This document shows positions 8,371-16,918 of a DNA stretch of 64,000 nt, one piece after another. This DNA is from CAVDRM01 sp963611355 (GTDB taxonomy: Bacteria; Bacillota; Clostridia; Christensenellales; Aristaeellaceae). The stretch covers positions 1 to 64,000 of the forward strand of contig CAVDRM010000006.1 of assembly GCA_963611355.1 (NCBI GenBank), given 5' to 3'. Position numbers and translations under genes: made by a program. The notes under the pieces were generated by a model. It worked only from the letters and a program-made list of their open reading frames with translations, was not told the origin of the DNA and made no database searches. Position 1 is the stretch's first letter; every line of letters begins with the position of its first letter.

Positions 8371-9087
8371 TTAGGTAATCAGCCCGCCCGCAACGGACAG
8401 AACCTGCCCCGTGATAAAGGCGGCAGCGGGGGAGCAAAGGAACAGAACGGCATTGGCGACGTCGTCCGCCGTGCCGAGACGCGCCAGAGGCGTTTTCTCA
8501 ATGAGTGCTGCCTTATCTTCGTCGGAAAATGCCGCCATCATATCCGTATCAATGACACCGGGCGCTACGCAGTTGACACGGATTTTGGGCGCGGTCTCTT
8601 TGGACATGGCCTTGCAAAGCCCGATCAGCGCGGCCTTAGCTGCGGAGTACGCCGCCTCGCACGAGCCGCCGACCTGACCCCACATGGACGAAATATAGAC
8701 GATGCTGCCGCCGTTTTCACGCAGCAGGGGCAGAAAGGCACGGGTGACCAAGAAAGCACCGCGCACATGAACCGCCATCAGCTCATCGAACTGCGCAAGC
8801 GACATATCCTCCAGCAGCCCGACATGGCTCGTTCCTGCATTGGAAATCAGCACATCAAGCGTATGGAAACGCTTCCTGAGCGCTTCCAAAAGGTGAGCGG
8901 TTTCATCCTCACTGCCGGCGTCGCAGGAAAAGGCCATCGCACCCGTTTCCGCTGCCAGTGCTGCCGCCTTGCCGCCGTTTCTCAAATAAGTAAATGCCAC
9001 CATATCGCCCTGCGCACAAAACGCACGGACGAGCGCTGCACCGATGCCGCGAGAGCCGCCTGTAATCAGGACATGTCTGCCTGCCAT
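8371..9087 (-). CDS. SDR oxidoreductase, FabG-like
   Basis: 238 aa classical short-chain dehydrogenase. NAD(P)-binding TGGSRGIG near residues 8-15, NAG motif (SNAGTS), catalytic Ser in YISSMWG and the YSAAK Tyr-Lys pair, then the CVAPGVIDTDM segment and the C-terminal GQVLSVAGG typical of 3-oxoacyl-ACP reductases. ATG at 9087 follows AAAGGAAC; an 11-codon upstream extension has no ribosome site. Stand-alone, not in a fatty-acid cluster, so the substrate may be another ketone or alcohol. Confidence 0.85.
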   Translation of the reverse strand: MAGRHVLITGGSRGIGAALVRAFCAQGDMVAFTYLRNGGKAAALAAETGAMAFSCDAGSEDETAHLLEALRKRFHTLDVLISNAGTSHVGLLEDMSLAQFDELMAVHVRGAFLVTRAFLPLLRENGGSIVYISSMWGQVGGSCEAAYSAAKAALIGLCKAMSKETAPKIRVNCVAPGVIDTDMMAAFSDEDKAALIEKTPLARLGTADDVANAVLFLCSPAAAFITGQVLSVAGGLIT

Positions 9088-9230
9088 TTTTCCGTTCCTT
9101 TCTTCATGGATTTTGAACAACTGCTGTCATAATTCTGCCATAAAAGATAAGTATGATGGTAGCGCAGACAGGAGATGACGCTGGGACTGTCCCCTCGGTT
9201 CCAAGCTGTTTATCTGATTCTCCGTCTGCT

Positions 9231-9292
9231 GCATCCCATGCAGGATGCCTCAACCCCCTTCACGAGAGCCGCTTCAGAAACGGCTCTCTTTC
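9231..9292. other. Two hairpins at the end of the phosphoesterase gene
   Basis: Stem 1: GCATCC (9231-9236) with GGATGC (9243-9248). Stem 2: eight bp 9264-9271 with 9281-9288, followed on the plus strand by TTTCTTTT. The TGA of the minus-strand phosphoesterase gene lies in the loop of stem 2. No U-tract follows on the minus strand, so as a terminator it would work better for plus-strand transcripts. 9121-9230 holds nothing else I recognise. Confidence 0.45.
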
Positions 9293-9999
9293 TTTTCGGA
9301 GGAATTGCGGGCGTAGATGCCCGTCTTGACTTCTTTTATAAAAAGATCTGCGTTCGGCATTCCGACGGCGTTCAGCGTGTCCTGAACGGCTTGTTCGCGA
9401 TCGTAGGGGAGGGTCACAAAGGTCAGGTCAAACGCTGCGGACGGATTGTTTTCCTCGCCGCGCATGATGGCATACTGCACCATCGACAGTCCCATGCCGT
9501 TGCCCACGGCTCCTGTATTAAACATTATGCCGCGTGTCGTGACGAGACGCATTCCCTGCCGATGCGCATCGGCATAGCCGATGACCTGAAAATCGGGTTC
9601 AAAATATGCAGAAAGAGCATTGACATCATCCTGTATATAGAGGATTTTCTTCATAATGGGACGGCCGTGAAACAGGCGGATATGCCGTCCGCTCAGCGTG
9701 GTATGATGCTCAAGCGGTAAATCGCGAAGCATTTGCATTCTCTTTTCACCTAACTGCCGATAATAAAAGGCATCGTTCGGAAACAGCTGAAAGCTGATGC
9801 CGCTGTCCCAGTTGCCCTGCAAAAGGACTTCGCAGCGACTGAACGCCCAATCAAAGGTATCCGCAGAGCGGGGACCTTTTCCTACAATGTCGCCGAGACA
9901 CCAGATATGCCGAATACCGCGCCGCTTTAAGTCGTCATCCAGCGCCATCGTTGCGGGAAGGTTGCCGTGCAGGTCACCAATTAATGCAATCTCTGTCAT
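9274..9999 (-). CDS. Metallophosphoesterase, YfcE/DR1281-like calcineurin fold
   Basis: 241 aa. Metal ligands are visible in order: GDLHGN (DxH, residues 8-13), GDIVGKGP (GD, about 36), and GNWDSG (GNxD, about 62), where most relatives have GNHD/GNHE. A later His pair (LFHGRP) and NTGAVGNGMG complete the site. Likely a cytoplasmic phosphodiesterase or phosphatase. Its ATG overlaps the TGA of the gene before it (ATGA), so the two are co-translated. Confidence 0.85.
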   Translation of the reverse strand: MTEIALIGDLHGNLPATMALDDDLKRRGIRHIWCLGDIVGKGPRSADTFDWAFSRCEVLLQGNWDSGISFQLFPNDAFYYRQLGEKRMQMLRDLPLEHHTTLSGRHIRLFHGRPIMKKILYIQDDVNALSAYFEPDFQVIGYADAHRQGMRLVTTRGIMFNTGAVGNGMGLSMVQYAIMRGEENNPSAAFDLTFVTLPYDREQAVQDTLNAVGMPNADLFIKEVKTGIYARNSSEKKESRF

Positions 10000-10721
10000 T
10001 TAAATAACTCCTGCATTTTTGCTTTTTTGCATGTTTCGGTCAGCAGTGCAAATAGCTTGGCAGCTTCCGGATACCGGTCCGCCAGTGCCTCCGGATGCCA
10101 TTGAACGCCCAGCGCCAAGGGATGCTCCGGCAGTTCCAGCCCTTCAATCAGGCCGTCCGGCGCAACAGCATTGACCATCAGACCATTTGCCGGCTGCTTC
10201 ACGCCCTGATGGTGGCGGCTGTTCACTTCAAAGGAAGCCATCCCCGTCACCTCGTACAGACGAGTCCCTGGAACGATTTTTATGGTGTGTACCTTTGTGC
10301 GAGGCTGCTCATATACGGGATGCCGAAGCTCATGGGACATCTGCTCCGCAATATCCTGATACAGCGAACCGCCCAGGGCAATGTTCATGACCTCAAAGCC
10401 GCGGCAGATGGCCAGAAAGGGCTTCTTTTTGCGGATGGCGCTGTTCATCAAATAAAGCTCCATTTTGTCGCGCATCGGGCAAAGTTTGCCGCAGCACGGC
10501 AGTTTTTCTTCGCCGTACAGCATAGGGTCAGCATCCGCGCCGCCGGTGAACAGAAGACCGTCAACTTGATCGAAAGCGGCATCCAGCATTTTTATGTCAT
10601 CAGTCAGCGGAAAAATGACAGGCAGCGCACCGCTGTGCAGAACGGCATTCTGATAGTCGCAGTTCAGAAACAGCCGCTTTTGCTCCTCATTCCAATCTGG
10701 CGTAACGCCAATCAAAATCAT
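9996..10721 (-). CDS. Gamma-glutamyl hydrolase of the peptidase C26 family
   Basis: 241 aa, class I glutamine-amidotransferase fold. The nucleophile is the Cys of AICRGFE (about residue 105), the His-Glu pair is in QWHPEA near residue 209, and FTGGADADP near 60 is the family hallmark (GGxDxxP). PuuD-like enzymes split gamma-glutamyl-GABA in putrescine breakdown; other members act on related gamma-glutamyl amides. A polyamine importer is also in this window but far away, so the link is only suggestive. Confidence 0.88.
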   Translation of the reverse strand: MILIGVTPDWNEEQKRLFLNCDYQNAVLHSGALPVIFPLTDDIKMLDAAFDQVDGLLFTGGADADPMLYGEEKLPCCGKLCPMRDKMELYLMNSAIRKKKPFLAICRGFEVMNIALGGSLYQDIAEQMSHELRHPVYEQPRTKVHTIKIVPGTRLYEVTGMASFEVNSRHHQGVKQPANGLMVNAVAPDGLIEGLELPEHPLALGVQWHPEALADRYPEAAKLFALLTETCKKAKMQELFK

Positions 10722-10771
10722 AAAGCATCGTCCTTCCCGTGCCTTGCGGTCAAAGCAAAATTTGCTTTTTC

Positions 10772-10800
10772 ATTATACAGAAAGCAGCAAAAAATGTCCA
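10772..10800 (-). promoter_or_regulatory. Promoter of the C26 hydrolase-phosphoesterase pair
   Basis: Minus strand: TGGACA (10800-10795), 17-bp spacer, TATAAT (10777-10772). Confidence 0.75.
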
Positions 10801-10872
10801 CAGAGTCAGCATGTTTTTTGTATTTGGCGCGGCGGCTAACTGAGATGCGGTTAAAAAAAGGCTTGTGCTGCA

Positions 10873-10901
10873 TTGAAATAGGAAAAAAGATATAGTATAA
10901 T
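10873..10901 (+). promoter_or_regulatory. Promoter of the xpaC-telA operon
   Basis: TTGAAA (10873-10878), 17-bp spacer, TATAAT (10896-10901). Confidence 0.8.
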
Positions 10902-11092
10902 GATTTGTGCCGTATGAGGCGGCTGCGCGTCACGAATGAACCCGCAAAGATGCGCAGAGCAGCCGTATCTTTCAGACGTTCTTTTGTATGCTTGAATGGC
11001 TGAAGACTTGCGGAGGACTCCGAAATGCGGTATGCTGAATTTATACATTATTTATCGAAGCGAATTGCGCTAAGAAAGGAATTTGCCTGTCC

Positions 11093-11761
11093 ATGAAAAA
11101 GAAAAACTCAAAGTACACCTACATAGCCGCATTCATCACGGCAGGCTTGGTCACGCTGCTTTACTCGGCAATTTTTCCGTTTTACCGCATCATGGACTAC
11201 CTGATTTGCGCGGCTGTCGCGCTGCTGCTGGCGCGGCTGATTTTTGTGATGGCAGGTGGGGTAGACACCAGCAAAAAAGCGCCGCCGCAAAAGAAGATTC
11301 CCTTGACGGGAGACCAGACTGTGGACGGAATTGTGCAGCGCGGTCAGGAAATGCTTTCGAAAATCCGTGCGGAAAACGATTTGATTCCCGATGAGGAACT
11401 GTCCGCCAAGATTGATAAACTGGAGGATATATCCAATAAAATCTTTCTGACGGTCGTGGAACATCCCGCCAAAGCCCCGCAGATTCGCCGCTTTATGGAA
11501 TACTATCTGCCGACGACGCTGAAAATGCTGACCGGTTATCGCAAGGTGGATGAGCGCAATGTCACGGGTGAGAATGCGCAGACCATGAAAAAGAATGTCG
11601 AGGATGCGATGGATGTGGTGCTGGCTGCGTTTGACAAGCAGCTTGACCAGATGTATCACGATGACATGCTGGATATTTCCACCGACATTGACGTGCTGGA
11701 GACCCTGCTTAAACAGGACGGCTTGATTGACAGCGGTCTGCATGAAAAGAATAATCAATAA
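11093..11761 (+). CDS. XpaC-like membrane protein
   Basis: 222 aa, 5-bromo-4-chloroindolyl phosphate hydrolysis family (PF10112). Two membrane segments near residues 10-30 and 35-53, then a basic linker and a helical cytoplasmic domain with FMEYYLPTTLKMLTGYRKVD, a hallmark of the family. XpaC partners with TelA in many Bacillota, as here (33 bp apart). The biochemical role is unsettled; the old phosphatase name rests on an indirect assay. Confidence 0.85.
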   Translation: MKKKNSKYTYIAAFITAGLVTLLYSAIFPFYRIMDYLICAAVALLLARLIFVMAGGVDTSKKAPPQKKIPLTGDQTVDGIVQRGQEMLSKIRAENDLIPDEELSAKIDKLEDISNKIFLTVVEHPAKAPQIRRFMEYYLPTTLKMLTGYRKVDERNVTGENAQTMKKNVEDAMDVVLAAFDKQLDQMYHDDMLDISTDIDVLETLLKQDGLIDSGLHEKNNQ

Positions 11762-11794
11762 TTTTTGATAAATATTGTGAGGAGGACATCAACG

Positions 11795-12988
11795 ATGAGT
11801 GAACAGAACAATGCGCAGGCAGCGGCGCAGGCAACGAAGGCATCAGTGCTGACGCTGAATTCTCAGGCATCCGATAAGGCACAGCTGGAAAATACCGCAA
11901 AAATGCTGGAGGAATACGCCCATGCGCCTGCCCCGCAGGAGGCGGCTGAAATCGTCAGCCAGTGGGACAGCTCGTTGAGCGAAGAGGAAATGCGAGAGAT
12001 TGAGGCTTTCGCAGAGAAGATTGACCTGACGAATCCCGACCATGTGATGCTGTACGGCGCGGACGCCCAGAAGAAGGTTTCTTCCTTTGCTGATACGATT
12101 TTATCCGATGTGAAGACGGGTGACACAGGCGATGTGGGGGATATGCTCACCCAGCTTATCAGCGAGCTGAAGGGCTTTGAGGGCGTGACGGAAAAGCCGA
12201 AGGGTATTCGTGCGCTGTTCTCTTCCTCCAAGCGCCAGATTGCCACGATCAAGGCAAAATATGACGATGTAGCCACCAATGTGGAGAAGATCTCCTCCGG
12301 CCTGGAGGCGCATCAGGTGCAGCTCCTCAAGGATGTGGCGATGTTTAATCATCTGTATGATATGAACATGACCTATTTCCATGAGTTGACCATGTACATT
12401 GTCGCCGGCGAAAAGCGTTTAAAGCAGGTGAGAGAGACGGACTTGGCCGCGCTCAAGGAAAAGGCCGAAAAATCCGGCGATGCGATGGACGCACAGGCTG
12501 CGAACGACTTGGCTTCGCAGTGCGACCGTTTTGAGAAGAAACTGCATGATTTGAAGTTGACGCGCCAGATCTCCATGCAGATGGCTCCGCAGATTCGTCT
12601 GCTTCAAAACAACAATTCTCTGCTGGTGGAGCGCATTCAGTCCACCTTGGTCAACACTCTCCCGCTTTGGAAGAATCAGATGGTGCTTGCCCTCGGCCTG
12701 CATCATTCGCAGCAGGCAATGCAGGCACAGCGGGCGGTTACGGACATGACCAATGAGCTGCTCAAGAAGAACGCGGCAACGCTCAAACAGGGTACGATAG
12801 ACACGGCCAAGGAAGCGGAGCGCGGCATCATCGATATGGAAACGCTGACGGAGACCAATCAGTCGCTGATTGATACCATCAATGAGGTCGTCCGCATTCA
12901 GCAGGAGGGTCGTCAGCAGCGTGCAGAGGCTGAAAAGACGCTTGCGCAGATGGAGAACGAATTGAAACAAAAGCTGCTGAATATGTAA
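11795..12988 (+). CDS. TelA/KlaA toxic-anion resistance family protein
   Basis: 397 aa, all-helical TelA family (PF05816). Recognisable stretches are YDDVATNVEKISSGLEAHQ, LYDMNMTYFHELTMYIVAGEKRL and the long C-terminal helices. ATG at 11795 has GGAGG nearby; a longer frame from 11765 has none. Family members are tied to tellurite, colicin or antibiotic stress phenotypes, but the mechanism is not known. Second gene of a four-gene envelope-stress-like set. Confidence 0.9.
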   Translation: MSEQNNAQAAAQATKASVLTLNSQASDKAQLENTAKMLEEYAHAPAPQEAAEIVSQWDSSLSEEEMREIEAFAEKIDLTNPDHVMLYGADAQKKVSSFADTILSDVKTGDTGDVGDMLTQLISELKGFEGVTEKPKGIRALFSSSKRQIATIKAKYDDVATNVEKISSGLEAHQVQLLKDVAMFNHLYDMNMTYFHELTMYIVAGEKRLKQVRETDLAALKEKAEKSGDAMDAQAANDLASQCDRFEKKLHDLKLTRQISMQMAPQIRLLQNNNSLLVERIQSTLVNTLPLWKNQMVLALGLHHSQQAMQAQRAVTDMTNELLKKNAATLKQGTIDTAKEAERGIIDMETLTETNQSLIDTINEVVRIQQEGRQQRAEAEKTLAQMENELKQKLLNM

Positions 12989-13007
12989 ATAAGCAAAGGG
13001 TGTTGCC

Positions 13008-13556
13008 ATGAAAGCAAAAAATGCATTTGCGTTTGTTGTGATGCTGGCGCTTCTCGTCACTGCGCTGTTTGTGGGCGCATATAAGGGCTGGACCAAGGAA
13101 CGCGCCGATACGGAGACGGCTGCGCTGCCGCTGAATGAGGCGTTAAAAACGTGCGTGGAAACGTCCAATAACATTCTGACCGTGGCGCGCCGGCATATGG
13201 ATACGAGCGATAAAACGGTGATAGCACTGACCGAGTGCAAAGCAATGCTTGAAAGCGGCAAGGCCGGCCTTCCTGAAAAAGCAAAGGCGGCTGATGCGCT
13301 TCATGAAAATGCGAAGGCGCTGTTGAATACACTCAGTGAAACAGAGACGGTCAAAGCTGATTCCCGCGACAGCATGTATGTAAATGAACTGCTGCCGCAG
13401 ATGTTGTCCTCCAGCGAGTTGCTCGTTCAGGAGACCGCCGCGCAGTACAACACGGCGGCAAACCGGTTTAACGAGCGCTTCAGCAAAAACTTTTTCAGCG
13501 GCTTTTTAGCTCGGCTTATGGGTGTGCATCGTGCAGAGCTGTATGACGCGGCATAA
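13008..13556 (+). CDS. LemA-like membrane-anchored helical protein
   Basis: 182 aa. One N-terminal membrane segment (about residues 5-24), then helices. The stretch AQYNTAANRFNERFSKNFFSGFLARLMG (split over residues about 142-170) follows the LemA pattern of a YN-x-x-x-x-x-YN/FN motif and a conserved Phe-Asn-Gly-Phe end. Sequence is diverged, so LemA is a family-level call. Its neighbour is a TPM protein, a usual partner of LemA. Confidence 0.65.
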   Translation: MKAKNAFAFVVMLALLVTALFVGAYKGWTKERADTETAALPLNEALKTCVETSNNILTVARRHMDTSDKTVIALTECKAMLESGKAGLPEKAKAADALHENAKALLNTLSETETVKADSRDSMYVNELLPQMLSSSELLVQETAAQYNTAANRFNERFSKNFFSGFLARLMGVHRAELYDAA

Positions 13557-13571
13557 AGGAGAGAAGTATAG

Positions 13572-14330
13572 ATGAAACAGAAAATTTTCGCCTTGCTCCT
13601 CTGCTTTGTCTTGCTGCTCGCGTCGGTTAATCATGCTTTTGCCGTCAACTATCCCGATAAGGGAGCATATGTGCAGGATCAGGCTTCCGTCCTTTCGGAA
13701 CAGATATGTAAGGAGCTTGACGCCTTAAATGAGCGCACGGAAAAGGCATTCGGCGGTCATCTCTATGTTTATGTCTGCCATTTTTTGGGCGGTATGTCCG
13801 TTAAGGAATATGCAAACGGTCTGTTTACACACTGGCAGCTCGGAGAAAATGACGCGCTGCTGCTGATGGTCATCGGCGAGGAAACCTATGCGCTTTCATC
13901 CGGCAGCAATGTACAAAAAGCGCTGAGCGACGAAAACGGGGATGTGCTTCTCGGCACATACTTCCGCATGCGCTATCTTGCGCGCAGCTATAACGAGGCA
14001 CTGAATACGCTGCTGCCCGAAATGGCATCGAGGATGGCCGCACAGCTAAGTGCAAGCTTGGATACATCCGGTCTGTTCGGCACATCAGTCACTGAGCCGA
14101 CCAAAGCGCCGACGGCTTCTTTTAGCTGGTCTGACTTTGTTTCCTCTGCTTTTTCGGATTCAGCCGATACAGACAGTAAAAATGACGGCATCGACAGAGA
14201 AGAAAAAAGCACAGGCTTCAGTCTGAAAAAGGCACTGCTGGTGCTGATTATTCTGTATTTCCTATTCGGCCGAAAAAAGAAGAAAAGAGGCGGCAGACAC
14301 GATTTTTGCCATCCGCCGCGCAGAAGATGA
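13572..14330 (+). CDS. TPM-domain (YgcG-like) secreted/anchored protein
   Basis: 252 aa. Signal peptide 1-24 (ends AFA), then a TPM domain at about 30-160 with VQDQASVLSEQICKELDAL and the GENDALLLMVI strand. A Ser/Thr-rich linker and one membrane helix (about 216-232, KALLVLIILYFLFG) precede a Lys/Arg-rich tail. TPM domains act in phosphatase-like or repair roles outside the membrane. Operon end partner of xpaC, telA and the LemA-like gene. Confidence 0.8.
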   Translation: MKQKIFALLLCFVLLLASVNHAFAVNYPDKGAYVQDQASVLSEQICKELDALNERTEKAFGGHLYVYVCHFLGGMSVKEYANGLFTHWQLGENDALLLMVIGEETYALSSGSNVQKALSDENGDVLLGTYFRMRYLARSYNEALNTLLPEMASRMAAQLSASLDTSGLFGTSVTEPTKAPTASFSWSDFVSSAFSDSADTDSKNDGIDREEKSTGFSLKKALLVLIILYFLFGRKKKKRGGRHDFCHPPRRR

Positions 14331-14356
14331 TTATCAATTTAAGGAAGCAAAGGCGT

Positions 14357-15574
14357 ATGCGTCTTGTTTTAATCTCTCTGGACGCTGTGGCGCGCCCTGA
14401 CGCGGACAGGCTTTTGAGTCTGCCCGCGCTTTCCGCGTTAAAGGAGCAGGGCGTATTCTGCAAAAATGTCAAAACCGTTTATCCGACCTTAACCTATCCT
14501 ATCCATACCTCTGCCATCACCGGCTGCTATCCGGACAGGCACTGCGTGGCGCATAATCAGCCGTTTCAGCCGGATAAAAGTCCGAATATGCGGGCATGGT
14601 ATTGGGAGATAGGGGAAATCGGACAAAAGACGTTATGGGAGGCCGCGCATGAAAAAGGCTTGGATGTCGCTTCCGTACTCTGGCCGGTATCGGGACGCGC
14701 CGGACGCATCACCCGCCGAAATTTTCCGGAAATCCTGCCGCTTCCCGGAGAAAATGCCACTTTAAAAATGCTGAAATACGCTTCGCCGTTCTGGATTTTA
14801 CGGATGGAGTTTCTGTACGGCAAGCAGCGCAGGAGCATTCGTCAGCCGGATTTGGATGACTATGCCGCCCTGCTGTGCGAGAAGCTGCTTTTGTCCAAGC
14901 GTCCGCCCGATGTGTTGACCGTGCATTTGGTGGACTGTGATTCCATGCGGCATTGGTACGGAACAGACAGCATACAGGCGCATGAGGCCATGCGGCGGCT
15001 GGATGCACGGGTGCGGAAAATTACGGATGCACTAAAAAAAGCAAACTTATACGATGACACCATCCTCTGCATTATGAGCGATCATGGACAGGAGGATGCA
15101 AAGGCTTCGATACAGTTAGATGCGCTGCTGCAGGCCGAATGCGGTGCGCGGGCGCAGACGCTCGGCATGGGCGCATATATTTTCGGCGATGAAGCCAAGG
15201 CGCTATCTGTGCTTACAAGAAATCAAAACGTATGGCACATCTCGCACATTTATTCGGACGAAGAATTGTGCTCGCTCCGGGCGCCAAAGAATATTCACTT
15301 GGCGGTCGAAGCGGAAGCGGGCTTCCGTTTTTCGGATGGTGATGAGTCGGGTGAGCCGCATATCGGCGAACACGGCTTTTCACTGGACCGTGCGGGCGGT
15401 CGGACACTTCTGTGGCTGGCCGGGCGCCCCTTCAAGAAAAATGCCGAGTTAGATGATGCGGAAATTGTCGATATCGCTCCGACATTGGCGCATGTTTTGC
15501 AGCTTTCGATGCCGAACGCAGACGGCCGTGTGCTGAAGGAAGCCCTTGCCGCATCAAAGGAGGAATCCATATGA
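14357..15574 (+). CDS. AlkP-superfamily phosphodiesterase (NPP-like)
   Basis: 405 aa. The nucleotide pyrophosphatase/phosphodiesterase pattern is clear: metal-binding LISLDAV (D9), the nucleophile region YPTLTYPIHTSAITG (about 42-56), DCDSMRHWYG, and the MSDHGQED metal site near residue 240, with EPHIGEHGF further on. No signal peptide. The ATG at 14357 is used because the longer frame runs into the TPM gene. Its TGA overlaps the next ATG (ATGA). Confidence 0.85.
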   Translation: MRLVLISLDAVARPDADRLLSLPALSALKEQGVFCKNVKTVYPTLTYPIHTSAITGCYPDRHCVAHNQPFQPDKSPNMRAWYWEIGEIGQKTLWEAAHEKGLDVASVLWPVSGRAGRITRRNFPEILPLPGENATLKMLKYASPFWILRMEFLYGKQRRSIRQPDLDDYAALLCEKLLLSKRPPDVLTVHLVDCDSMRHWYGTDSIQAHEAMRRLDARVRKITDALKKANLYDDTILCIMSDHGQEDAKASIQLDALLQAECGARAQTLGMGAYIFGDEAKALSVLTRNQNVWHISHIYSDEELCSLRAPKNIHLAVEAEAGFRFSDGDESGEPHIGEHGFSLDRAGGRTLLWLAGRPFKKNAELDDAEIVDIAPTLAHVLQLSMPNADGRVLKEALAASKEESI

Positions 15575-16431
15575 CCAATCAGGTCACCGTCACCTATCTG
15601 CACCATTCGGGCTTTATGGCAGCCGTTGAAGATACATTATTGGTGTTTGATTATTGGCGCGGCGAAGGGAATGCTCTGCCCATGAAGGCGCGAATTACGG
15701 AAGAGGATTTTAAGCCCTTTAAGCGCGTGTTTGTTTTTGCGTCGCACAGCCATCCCGACCATTTTGACGAAGTGATTTACACATGGAATATCGGGAAATA
15801 CAATATCACCTATATCGTTTCCGATGATATTCCTGTCGGCAAGCGCGGAAAGCGCATGGCCGCGGGCGATACGCTGACATTTGACGATATGAAGGTGACT
15901 GCCTGCCCCTCTACGGATTTAGGCGTTTCCTTTTATGTGGACATAGACGGGCTGAAAATATTTCATGCGGGGGATTTAAACCTGTGGCATTGGCGTGACG
16001 AAAGTACGCTGCGCGAGATTGCCGATGCGGAAAAAGCATTTTATGATGCCTGTGAGCCGCTGCGTGACAAGCCGATCGATTTGTGCATGTTCCCGCTTGA
16101 CCCGCGCTTGGGCGGGATGTTCGATGCGGGCATCAATCATTTTGTGATGGCTGTGAAGCCTCGCTTGGTCATTCCCATGCACTGGCAGGAGCGGCCGGAA
16201 GTGGCAATCGAATACGCTCGCCGAGGCCGGACAAAATACACTGAGATACTGGCTATGACCAAGCCGCGAGAGCGGGCGGATTTGACTTTCGGCGATGGTG
16301 AGCTGCGGATTCATATGCATACGCCTACCGCCGGACTGTATGATGACAATGAACCGGAGCAGTCCGAAAATGAAGCTTTTACTCAGGAAGACCCGTTTAC
16401 CGATACGGATCTGCCGATTGACATGAAATAA
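15571..16431 (+). CDS. MBL-fold metallohydrolase, UlaG-like
   Basis: 286 aa. Starts with YLHHSGF, carries the HxHxDH metal motif at 59-64 (HSHPDH), the HAGD motif near 130 (FHAGDLNLWH) and a late His in IPMHWQE. This is the L-ascorbate-lactonase-like branch of the MBL fold. The last 30 residues are acidic and absent from most relatives. Co-translated with the phosphodiesterase upstream; the substrate is unknown. Confidence 0.85.
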   Translation: MTNQVTVTYLHHSGFMAAVEDTLLVFDYWRGEGNALPMKARITEEDFKPFKRVFVFASHSHPDHFDEVIYTWNIGKYNITYIVSDDIPVGKRGKRMAAGDTLTFDDMKVTACPSTDLGVSFYVDIDGLKIFHAGDLNLWHWRDESTLREIADAEKAFYDACEPLRDKPIDLCMFPLDPRLGGMFDAGINHFVMAVKPRLVIPMHWQERPEVAIEYARRGRTKYTEILAMTKPRERADLTFGDGELRIHMHTPTAGLYDDNEPEQSENEAFTQEDPFTDTDLPIDMK

Positions 16432-16444
16432 CGGAGGAAAAAGC

Positions 16445-16918
16445 ATGACAAAGCATGAAGAAAAAGCAAGAACGCTGTTTTTGAAAGGGTATAATTGCGC
16501 ACAGGCTGTTTATGCGGCCTTCTGTGATGTGACAGGCGTTGACGAGGAGGACGCGCTTCGCCTGTCCTCCTCGTTTGGCGGCGGCATTGGCCGTCTGCGC
16601 GAAGTGTGCGGTGCGGTCAGCGGCATGGCGATGGTCGCCGGTGTCGTTGCCGGCTATTCCGAAGCAAAGGCGCCGGATAAAAAGGCCGCACATTATGCTT
16701 TGATTCAACGGTTATGTACATCCTTCAAAACGGAATTCGGCTCATATATCTGTCGGGAGCTGCTGGCGCTTCCGTCCGGTTCGTCTGAACCTATGCCTAC
16801 AAAAAGAGACCAAACCTTTTATCAGCGCCGTCCGTGTGCCGATTTTGTGGCAGGTGCAGCCCGCATCTTGGATGCATGGCTCGAAGAGCGCGAAGCGGAA
16901 AAGCGTGGAGGCGAATAA
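16445..16918 (+). CDS. C_GCAxxG_C_C family redox-type protein
   Basis: 157 aa (PF09719). The defining Cys pattern is visible: GYNCAQAV, FGGGIGRLREVCGAVSG (the GCAxxG-like core), then Cys in RLC, YICREL and PCADFV. The family is thought to be a small redox or metal-binding protein common in anaerobes; no reaction is proven. GGAGG lies 7 nt before the ATG. rlmD starts directly after its stop codon. Confidence 0.88.
   Translation: MTKHEEKARTLFLKGYNCAQAVYAAFCDVTGVDEEDALRLSSSFGGGIGRLREVCGAVSGMAMVAGVVAGYSEAKAPDKKAAHYALIQRLCTSFKTEFGSYICRELLALPSGSSEPMPTKRDQTFYQRRPCADFVAGAARILDAWLEEREAEKRGGE

Larger units (their letters stand above)
10722..11092. other. Divergent promoter region with a structured leader
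   Basis: About 370 bp without genes. It holds the minus promoter at 10772-10800 and the plus promoter at 10873-10901. Past the plus start, 10920-10925 pairs with 10960-10965 and an inner stem (10924-10928 with 10952-10956) forms a hairpin in the 190-nt leader of the xpaC operon. No known riboswitch recognised. Confidence 0.55.

Noticed and set aside
9121..9292. Plus-strand small RNA ending at the 9264-9288 hairpin
   Set aside because: No convincing plus-strand promoter was found (candidate boxes had wrong spacing), so it is listed only as paired hairpins.
10718..10933. Minus-strand frame of 71 codons upstream of the C26 hydrolase
   Set aside because: It covers two clear promoters, lacks a ribosome site and has the composition of non-coding DNA.
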